A stretch of DNA of 64,000 nt from Butyrivibrio sp. MC2021 (GTDB taxonomy: Bacteria > Bacillota > Clostridia > Lachnospirales > Lachnospiraceae), in NCBI RefSeq assembly GCF_000621605.1, contig NZ_KK211315.1, positions 18,062-82,061 on the forward strand, in the 5' to 3' direction. The notes under the pieces are model-generated. The model worked only from the letters and a program-made list of their open reading frames with translations, was not told the DNA's origin and searched no databases. The translations under genes and the position numbers were made by a program. Positions 57,895 through 64,000 of this stretch are shown one piece after another. Each line of letters opens with the position of its first letter. Position 1 is the first letter of the stretch.

Positions 57895-58308
57895 TCATGC
57901 CTCCTTGATGCTTTTAGCAAATTTTACTGCCTCTTTTATATCATCGTCATTGGGTCTGCCCTTGTGGATTCCCTTGAATTCACCCTTGCAGTGGAATTCC
58001 TTGTCGAGCATGGGAATTCCTACCTTGTCAGCCTCAGCCTTAACCTTCTTGTAGGTTGAGTTAAGCATGGCTGCAGATCCGAAGTTGACAATCTTACCAA
58101 CTTTATTCTTATCCAAAGAACCGATAAAGGACTTAACCTCAGGATCTATATTGAATGCGTAATAGGAATTGCCAAGGAACAGGTAATCCACCTTATCTTC
58201 AACCGGGGAGCTGATGGGAAGTGCCTCCACGCCTAACTCTTTGGCTACTGCCTCCGCGAGGCGCTTGGTGTTTCCTGTCTTTGTATAGTATCTTACTGCA
58301 AATGTCAT
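57895..58308 (-). CDS. Flavodoxin
   Basis: 137 residues with the FMN phosphate loop RYYTKTGNTKRLAEAVAKEL, then LFLGNSYYAFNIDPEVKSFI and NFGSAAMLNST as the later isoalloxazine-flanking loops. The length matches short-chain flavodoxins. The ATG follows AAAGGAGG. It carries electrons to partner enzymes in the cytoplasm; the partner is unknown, although a radical SAM enzyme lies a few genes away and such enzymes accept electrons from flavodoxin. Single gene with its own terminator. Confidence 0.85.
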   Translation of the reverse strand: MTFAVRYYTKTGNTKRLAEAVAKELGVEALPISSPVEDKVDYLFLGNSYYAFNIDPEVKSFIGSLDKNKVGKIVNFGSAAMLNSTYKKVKAEADKVGIPMLDKEFHCKGEFKGIHKGRPNDDDIKEAVKFAKSIKEA

Positions 58309-58430
58309 GGTCTTGTCCTCCTTTTTCTTGTGGTATATGAATGACTTTTGACACCTATATCATTATATTTTACACAATTTAATTTTATATTTGCATTATT
58401 CCATATAATAATTTCTTCGTCAAGAGAAAG

Positions 58431-59147
58431 TTAACTATTCTTTGAAATTAAGATAATTCCGGAGATTATAAGAAGGACTATAACAAGGTGCTTGGCAAGC
58501 TTCTCATCCAGTATGGATGCACTTTTTATCCCAAGAAAAAGGCCTATCAGTGCCACCGGAAGAAGGATCAGCGCCTGCTTTATACCATCAAAGGTGATAA
58601 CCCCTAGAACCGAATAAAGAATGATTCTAAAGGTGTTATCTGCAATAAATACTGCGCTGATATTTCCCTTGAACTCTTTGCTGTTATCGGTAGTTCTTCC
58701 GATGTAGGCTGCAAGAAGCGCTCCCACGCCGAAAAGTCCGCACAGAACTCCCGATACAATTCCAATAATTGCCAGAACCAGCCTGGATTCCTTGTATTTC
58801 TTGGTGCTTTTTTCTCTGAGAAACATTTCCAGCGCCAGAAGAATAACCACCACGCCAAAAACTATTTTGATGGACTTAACATCCACGTTCTTAAGAAGCA
58901 ATGCTCCGGGGATGCTTCCAAGAAGCACCAGCACCGCAAGGGGGATAAATACCTCTTTCTTAAGAGATTTTCTGTTTTTCCAGGTGAGAATAAGATTGGA
59001 GGGATATCCCAGCATAAGCTCCACCGGTGATATCGCCACATTATTCTCTCCAAATCCCAATATTGATGTAAACACCAGGGTGTTGGCAAAGCCGCACAGC
59101 CCCTTTACAAAAAACGCGGCCAAAGTCGCTATTATCCATAAAACCAT
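58431..59147 (-). CDS. TauE/SafE family membrane permease
   Basis: 238 residues with about eight membrane helices. The family pattern is clear: WIIATLAAFFVKGLCGFANT at the N-terminus, ELMLGYPSNLILTWKNRKSL, the middle VLAIIGIVSGVLCGLFGVGA and the C-terminal LILLPVALIGLFLGIKSASI. Members export sulfite, sulfoacetate or related organic anions; the substrate here is unknown. The start has GAGGCG upstream. The gene is independent of the glycosidase operon, from which a strong terminator separates it. Confidence 0.85.
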   Translation of the reverse strand: MVLWIIATLAAFFVKGLCGFANTLVFTSILGFGENNVAISPVELMLGYPSNLILTWKNRKSLKKEVFIPLAVLVLLGSIPGALLLKNVDVKSIKIVFGVVVILLALEMFLREKSTKKYKESRLVLAIIGIVSGVLCGLFGVGALLAAYIGRTTDNSKEFKGNISAVFIADNTFRIILYSVLGVITFDGIKQALILLPVALIGLFLGIKSASILDEKLAKHLVIVLLIISGIILISKNS

Positions 59148-59240
59148 ATCGTTTCGCCTCTAATTAACCGCCTATCTGCTTCCTGCGCTCCACATAGCCC
59201 TGATAAAGGCCTTGCTTTTAACATTGTAATATCATAGCAC

Positions 59241-59266
59241 AAAAGAGCCCCGGTGAACCGGGGCTC
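59241..59266 (-). terminator. Terminator of the GH31/ABC operon
   Basis: GAGCCCCGG-TTCA-CCGGGGCTC followed by TTTTG on the minus strand; perfect nine-base-pair stem 23 bases after the GH31 stop. Confidence 0.9.
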
Positions 59267-59288
59267 CCAATAATCATGGAAAAAATAA

Positions 59289-61646
59289 TTAGAAAAGTTC
59301 AGATAATGCGTCCTTAAGGGACTCAGAGACATCCAAAGAACGGATATAGCCGATTTTATCTGTGATGTTTTCATCCTGGAGAGTTCTATACAGCCTCTCC
59401 TTAAGATCGTAGCTTATCTCGCAGCGCTTAAGGAATCTGTACAGCTCGTCATATCTCTTCATACCACAGAGCTCTACATCATCAATAACCACCGTTGTCT
59501 TTTTGGCAGTATCATAATTAATTCCAAGTACACAGGCCTGACGTTTCTCTGCATCATAGCTGTATCCCTTAACAGCCTCAACGCCGCAAAGCACCAGATT
59601 TATGCTCCGAGACTCAGGAATATCCATAATATCCCCGGTTACAGGCAGAATCTCGACAGTAAGCCTCTTTTCCCCGGCGTCATACTTCTGGGTGATCTTA
59701 GTAAAGCTTCCGGAATTATCAAGATACGCATTGCTGATTCCGTCGTCCTCAAAGAGCTCATACTCACCGTCAGCGCCAACACCCAGGAAAATATTAAGCT
59801 CCGAAGGATGTATGGTTATTATGCCCGCAGCGCCGGTACTTACATCGCCGCTGCCGGTATCCGTCACATCTCCGCCGTCCATGGGCACAATGCCTCCGGC
59901 CTTGATAAGCACAGGAATGCTCTCTATGGAGCGGTACAGGTTCATGATCTTCTCACCTTCATAGACATTGCCGTTGAAGATATCTATCCATCTTCCCTCA
60001 GGAATAAAGGCATGTACCCTGCCCATCTGCAGCTCATCACTGTTCTTCTCGGTAATAGGAAAAGCTATAAGCTCAGAGCCGAAATAATATCCGTTTCTTG
60101 CCTCATATGCTCCGTTGCTGTCAGGAGAATCATAGTACAAAGGCCTTATTATAGGAATATCCTTACTCCAGGCCTTGTAATTCTCCGTGTAGAGATAAGG
60201 AATCATGGCGTGCCTTAATCTCATGAAATCCCCGATAACAGATCTCATGGGCTCAGGCTGATTCCAGGGCTCCTTGAAAAAGAATGGATTGCAGGAGCTG
60301 TGAAGTCTCATAATAGGTGAGAAAACGCCGTACTGTATCCATCTGCAGGTTCTCTCGGTGTCCTCTTCCCCATGCATGTGGCCGCCTATATCGTGGCTCC
60401 ACCAGCCATAGCCTACATTTGATGAGGTCGCTGTAAAAAAGGGCTGTATAGAAAGGCTGGTCCAGGTGGCATAGGTGTCTCCCGAGAATCCCACAGGATA
60501 TCTGTGGCTTCCAAGGCCCGCATATCTTGAGAAGATCATGGCTCTTTTGCCCCGGCGAAGCTGATCAAGGTAGTGGTAATGGTTCAGGATCCACAGGGGG
60601 TCCACGCTTCCCTGCTTTGCCTTGGTGCCCTGCTGCCAGTCTATCCACCAGAAGTCGACGCCCTCATCCTCATAGGGGTGCATGACCTCTTCAAAATAGG
60701 CATCCACGAACTTCGGATCCATCAGGTCAAAGCTGACAGGCTCCTCATTCTCTGTATCAACGCCCATTCTGGAGGCCACTCTCTCATAGCACTCCTCGAA
60801 TGCCCTGATTCCGTCTGCAGGATGGAGGTTCAGGGTTACAGCCTTTCCCCTCTTTTTTAATTCCGCAAGGAACCTCCTGTAATCCGGAAAATAATCCTTA
60901 TTCCAGGTATATCCGGTCCAGCCGCTTCCATACTTCTCATCTATTTCAGTGAGATGCCAGTCCATATCTATAACCGCCACGGAAACAGGGATCTGCTCCT
61001 GCCTGAATCTGTCCATCAGGGCAAGATAGCTCTCCTCCGTATATTTCTCATACTTGCTCCACCAGTTGCCAAGGGCATATCTGGGTATCATGGGAGTCTT
61101 GCCGCAGAGATGGTAAAAGTCTCCGAGCGCTCTGTAAAAGTCCTTGCCATAGCCCCAGAAGTAGATATCCTCCTCGGGATGGCGCCTGTCGATTATCTCC
61201 TCTCCCACCAGCTCGCAGCTGTCTCCGTCTGCAAACCAGGAATAGCCCTGCCTGGAAAAAAGTCCTTTTCCATAGAGCACTATTCCGTCGGTCTCATCCA
61301 GGGTTCTCACGGTTCCGAAGAGATTCCAGCCGTTTTCCCCAAAGGTCCATTTGACATTTTCCTCCAGAAGCTCGATGGTAAGCCCTCTGGGAGTGAATTC
61401 CTTCTTATCATAGGTAACCTTAAGGCGCTTTGTGGAAAATTCCAGTACCTCATCATCCCTTATAACAGAAAAATCAACCCTGGGAAAATTCCTGTTAAGC
61501 ACTGTCTGTGTCGCATTATCCGTAAAATGTCCGTCCTTTTCGTATTCAAGACGGAGCAGGCTATCCGTCAGAATACTGATGCGATAACCTGCCCCCTGAA
61601 TAATATTTTCCTGCGGACAAACGGGATCAAATCTAAATGTCTGCAT
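59289..61646 (-). CDS. Glycoside hydrolase family 31 enzyme
   Basis: 785 residues. The N-terminal galactose-mutarotase-like region (1-180) is followed by a TIM barrel: ALGNWWSKYEKYTEESYLAL, VAVIDMDWHLTEID, the nucleophile segment DFWWIDWQQG with Asp336, and the acid/base segment VGFSGDTYATW with Asp390. The WQQG variant of the usual W-x-D-x-N-E occurs in one GH31 subgroup. C-terminal beta domains carry a GH31-type motif YELFEDDGISNAYL. No signal peptide, so intracellular: it cleaves alpha-linked sugars (glucosides, xylosides or similar) after uptake. It is the third gene of an ABC sugar-import operon. Confidence 0.9.
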   Translation of the reverse strand: MQTFRFDPVCPQENIIQGAGYRISILTDSLLRLEYEKDGHFTDNATQTVLNRNFPRVDFSVIRDDEVLEFSTKRLKVTYDKKEFTPRGLTIELLEENVKWTFGENGWNLFGTVRTLDETDGIVLYGKGLFSRQGYSWFADGDSCELVGEEIIDRRHPEEDIYFWGYGKDFYRALGDFYHLCGKTPMIPRYALGNWWSKYEKYTEESYLALMDRFRQEQIPVSVAVIDMDWHLTEIDEKYGSGWTGYTWNKDYFPDYRRFLAELKKRGKAVTLNLHPADGIRAFEECYERVASRMGVDTENEEPVSFDLMDPKFVDAYFEEVMHPYEDEGVDFWWIDWQQGTKAKQGSVDPLWILNHYHYLDQLRRGKRAMIFSRYAGLGSHRYPVGFSGDTYATWTSLSIQPFFTATSSNVGYGWWSHDIGGHMHGEEDTERTCRWIQYGVFSPIMRLHSSCNPFFFKEPWNQPEPMRSVIGDFMRLRHAMIPYLYTENYKAWSKDIPIIRPLYYDSPDSNGAYEARNGYYFGSELIAFPITEKNSDELQMGRVHAFIPEGRWIDIFNGNVYEGEKIMNLYRSIESIPVLIKAGGIVPMDGGDVTDTGSGDVSTGAAGIITIHPSELNIFLGVGADGEYELFEDDGISNAYLDNSGSFTKITQKYDAGEKRLTVEILPVTGDIMDIPESRSINLVLCGVEAVKGYSYDAEKRQACVLGINYDTAKKTTVVIDDVELCGMKRYDELYRFLKRCEISYDLKERLYRTLQDENITDKIGYIRSLDVSESLKDALSELF

Positions 61647-61665
61647 TTATTATCCTCTTAATCTA

Positions 61666-63246
61666 TTACTTGTTTGCCTGATAGGTGCTGTAAGCATCCT
61701 GCTGGATCTTGATGAAGTCGTTGTAGCCCATGGCCTCAAGAGTCTTCATGTACTCATCCCACTGTGCATCAGCGCCGCCCTCGGTTACCCATGTAGCCTG
61801 AGTGGCTGTTACATAAGCGTCGATATCTGTGAAAAGAGTTGCCAGGGTGTTCAGCTGGTCATTGGTGTAACTTACGTTGGGATATGCTTCCTTTGCATAT
61901 TTACCAAGTTCCTTATCAAGGGCAAGCTTGGAAGCATCGCCGTTTTCAGCAGCATAATTTACCTTGTCGTTGAAGCCCTCTGCCACATACTTAGGTCCGA
62001 AGTCACGAAGGGACTGGATCCATGCAAAAGTATCTGCAGAATTGCCGTCGTTTGGCTCAAGAACTGTATAAGTTCCTGTTGCCTCATCCTTCTCGATGCC
62101 TACTCCAAAAGAGCCATAGAAGTTCTGGATTGAAGCATCATCTGTGTAGAACTTGTCTACCCAGGAAAGAAGCTTGCCGGGTTCCTTGCACTTGCTGGTT
62201 ACAACGAACTCGTATCTTGAATAGTTCCAGTGCTCAGGGTCTGATGAGATGTACTGAACTCCGTCAGGGCCTGCAAGAGCAGGAAGTGCCACATACTCAC
62301 CGGCGTTGGCGCCAAAGGTGGAATCTGCTGTCCAGCCTGCAGCAGCGCCTACAATGGGAGTCTCATTCATAAGCTTCGCATCGCGCATGGAGGAATCCTC
62401 AGTAAAGAGCTCAGGATCAATAAGGCCCTTCTCGAAGCACTCGTGCATCCACTCTACGCCCTTTTTATAGCCCTCTGTTGTGGGAAGGTATACAGGAGTT
62501 CCGTCCTGGATAGCCATCATATAGGTTCCGTCAGCTCCGATGGTAGTTCCGAAGGGAAGGCAGAAGAACATTACTGAATCCGCATAGCCCTGTCCGAAGG
62601 GAATCTCATCATTGGGGTCTCCGTTGCCGTTGGCATCATTATTCTTGAAGGCTGTAAGGCACTCCTCGAATTCCTTGTAGGTTGTAGGAACCTCAAGTCC
62701 CAGGTTATCAAGCCACTTTTTATTGATGAACATCTGGTTAGCTACAGTAGGTCTGCAGGGCTTCTTGGAGGGAAGTCCGTAGATATGGCCGTCTGCTGAT
62801 GTTGCAAGGGCCTTCATAGTTGGATCCTTCTCCATGACAGCCTTGAAATTGGGCATATACTCATCAATATAGTCATCAAGAGCTATAAAAGATCCTGTGT
62901 TGGTGAGCACATCTGACTCTGAGAAGCAGATGGAGCCCATGAAGGCATCGGGAAGATCCCCTCCTGCCAGAAGAACCGCTTTTTTATCCGCCCAGTCTGA
63001 ATTAAGGATAGTGTCCCAGCCGATGGTTATTCCTGTCTCAGCTGCTGCCTTATCCGGAAAACCTGTGTGATAGTCCTCTCCCCAGTCTGCCCAGCGTACA
63101 GTTGCTACCTCATAATCGGCATTAGCTGCCTTTGCTGTAGTGCCTTTTGCACTGTCAGCGGAAGCGCCGTTCCCCGCAGCACTGCCACAAGCTGTCAGTA
63201 ACATCGAAAGTGCCATAACTCCGACAAATAAATTCCTTTTCTGCAT
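61666..63246 (-). CDS. ABC sugar transporter substrate-binding lipoprotein
   Basis: 526 residues from ATG 63246 (seven bases after AAGGAG; ATG 63252 is too close). The lipobox LLTAC follows a signal sequence (KRNLFVGVMALSMLLTA), predicting a lipid-anchored solute receptor of the family 1 type. Signature segments: AVLLAGGDLPDAFMG, MFINKKWLDNLGLEVPTTYK, WTADSTFGANAGEYVALPAL. The length matches LipO/YtcQ-like receptors for oligosaccharides. Upstream of the GH31 gene and downstream of a permease, hence the receptor of one importer. Confidence 0.9.
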   Translation of the reverse strand: MQKRNLFVGVMALSMLLTACGSAAGNGASADSAKGTTAKAANADYEVATVRWADWGEDYHTGFPDKAAAETGITIGWDTILNSDWADKKAVLLAGGDLPDAFMGSICFSESDVLTNTGSFIALDDYIDEYMPNFKAVMEKDPTMKALATSADGHIYGLPSKKPCRPTVANQMFINKKWLDNLGLEVPTTYKEFEECLTAFKNNDANGNGDPNDEIPFGQGYADSVMFFCLPFGTTIGADGTYMMAIQDGTPVYLPTTEGYKKGVEWMHECFEKGLIDPELFTEDSSMRDAKLMNETPIVGAAAGWTADSTFGANAGEYVALPALAGPDGVQYISSDPEHWNYSRYEFVVTSKCKEPGKLLSWVDKFYTDDASIQNFYGSFGVGIEKDEATGTYTVLEPNDGNSADTFAWIQSLRDFGPKYVAEGFNDKVNYAAENGDASKLALDKELGKYAKEAYPNVSYTNDQLNTLATLFTDIDAYVTATQATWVTEGGADAQWDEYMKTLEAMGYNDFIKIQQDAYSTYQANK

Positions 63247-63284
63247 TTTCATACTCCTTCTCTATAATTATTATTTTAAACTAT

Positions 63285-64000
63285 TTATCCCTTCACCGCT
63301 CCTATCATGACGCCCTGGTTAAAATATTTCTGTAAAAACGGATAAAGCATCATGATGGGCAGTGTAGAAATCACAATTGAACCGTACTTCATCATGTCAG
63401 AAAGCTGTCTGAGCTCCTGGGCCATGGTTCCGGTGGCCGCTCCCAGCAGGGATTCGTTGGAAATAAGGATCCTTCGAAGCAAAAGCTGAAGCGGTATCAG
63501 GTTTTCATTCTGAAGATATATAAGTGCGTTAAACCAGGAATTCCAGAGACCTACCGCTGTCCAAAGGCCTACCACTGCAATTACAGCCTTGGAAAGGGGA
63601 ATTGCGAACTGCAGGAAGTATCTGATGGTGCTGCAGCCGTCGATCTGGGCAGCCTCCCAAAGAGACTCCGGCAGGGAGTTCTGGAAAAAAGTCCTGGCAA
63701 CGATTATGTTGTAAGTGGATACCGCAAAGGGCAGGATCATCACCAGAAAAGAGTCAAGAAGGCCGAACTGTTTGACAACCAGGTAGGTTGGTATCAGACC
63801 TCCGCTGACAAACATGGGGATCAGATAAAAAATATTTATCCATTTTCTCCCGGGCAGGTCCTTCCTTGACATTGCATAGCCGGCTGTGATATTCACCACC
63901 AGAGCAACCAGGGTGCCGAATACTGTATAAATAATGGTGTTCAAATAGCTTTTCCAGATCTGACTCTGCTCAAAAAGCTTTTGGTATCCCCTTACATCAA
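63285..64000 (-). CDS. ABC sugar transporter permease, MalG/YtcP-like (5' end outside window)
   Basis: The frame is open to the right edge: QKLFEQSQIWKSYLNTIIYT is contiguous with the rest, so the TTG at 63944 is not a true start. About 238 residues are visible with five membrane helices and the EAA loop ESLWEAAQIDGCSTIRYFLQ, which contacts the ATPase. The C-terminus LPIMMLYPFLQKYFNQGVMI, then GAVKG is the hallmark of YtcP/LplC permeases. First visible gene of the sugar operon; the companion permease presumably lies beyond the edge. Confidence 0.9.
   Translation of the reverse strand, partial: DVRGYQKLFEQSQIWKSYLNTIIYTVFGTLVALVVNITAGYAMSRKDLPGRKWINIFYLIPMFVSGGLIPTYLVVKQFGLLDSFLVMILPFAVSTYNIIVARTFFQNSLPESLWEAAQIDGCSTIRYFLQFAIPLSKAVIAVVGLWTAVGLWNSWFNALIYLQNENLIPLQLLLRRILISNESLLGAATGTMAQELRQLSDMMKYGSIVISTLPIMMLYPFLQKYFNQGVMIGAVKG

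Noticed and set aside
1-64000. CRISPR array or intact prophage
   Set aside because: No regularly spaced direct repeats, cas genes, integrase or structural phage genes were seen; ORF6N and ATPase genes alone do not make a prophage.

Overview
The window looks like chromosomal DNA of an anaerobic Firmicute, most likely Lachnospiraceae (Butyrivibrio/Pseudobutyrivibrio-like). Support: strong AGGAGG-type ribosome binding sites, ATG/GTG/TTG starts, intrinsic terminators with T tracts, an ECF-type S component, a GH31 sugar operon, a yybP-ykoY riboswitch and a Gram-positive Rhs protein with a signal peptide. The genus is an inference. I saw no rRNA, tRNA, CRISPR array or intact insertion sequence.

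Left part (1-29 kb), accessory and AT-rich. Transcription is mostly leftward. A two-gene operon (23512-13468) encodes a secreted Ig-like (Big-2) protein and an Rhs/YD-repeat protein of about 2850 residues that ends in a Hint autoprotease and a PD-(D/E)xK-type nuclease tip. Downstream lies a graveyard of C-terminal cassettes: immunity genes, a Hint domain whose toxin is gone, a start-less toxin tip with an Imm32-like partner, an Rhs 3' fragment with an HNH-like tip and its immunity gene, and more broken pieces down to the left edge. An approximately 80-bp palindromic element sits at the same Rhs position in two of the broken copies. Beyond them are resistance-type genes (ABC half-transporter, APH-like kinase, GNATs) and a BlaI/BlaR1-like pair. 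Upstream of the Rhs operon a 618-residue protein with two HTH blocks in a helical-repeat body converges tail to tail with a 53-residue secreted-peptide gene. This resembles a peptide-pheromone (RRNPP-like) pair and is one of the two best candidates for an undescribed system.

Middle part (29-48 kb). A NifX-like/His-Cys linker/FKBP fusion precedes a tightly coupled leftward operon: an MFS carrier with a long N-terminal sensor-like region, a periplasmic-binding-type protein, a three-module NRPS (A-T-C-A-T-E-C-A-T-TE) and a membrane PP2C/SpoIIE phosphatase. It predicts a secreted tripeptide of type aa1-D-aa2-aa3 together with export and sensing functions. This is the second best candidate. Next come an NhaC antiporter and an ECF S component.

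Right part (48-64 kb). A manganese (yybP-ykoY) riboswitch with an overlapping terminator controls an ArsB/SLC13-type permease. There follow an EAL-PAS-degenerate GGDEF protein, a DUF3048 protein, a GNAT-like membrane protein, a radical SAM/DUF3990 pair, an ORF6N regulator whose upstream palindrome is repeated inside its own gene, small accessory genes, a flavodoxin, a TauE-type permease, and a GH31 glycosidase operon with an ABC sugar importer that runs off the right edge.
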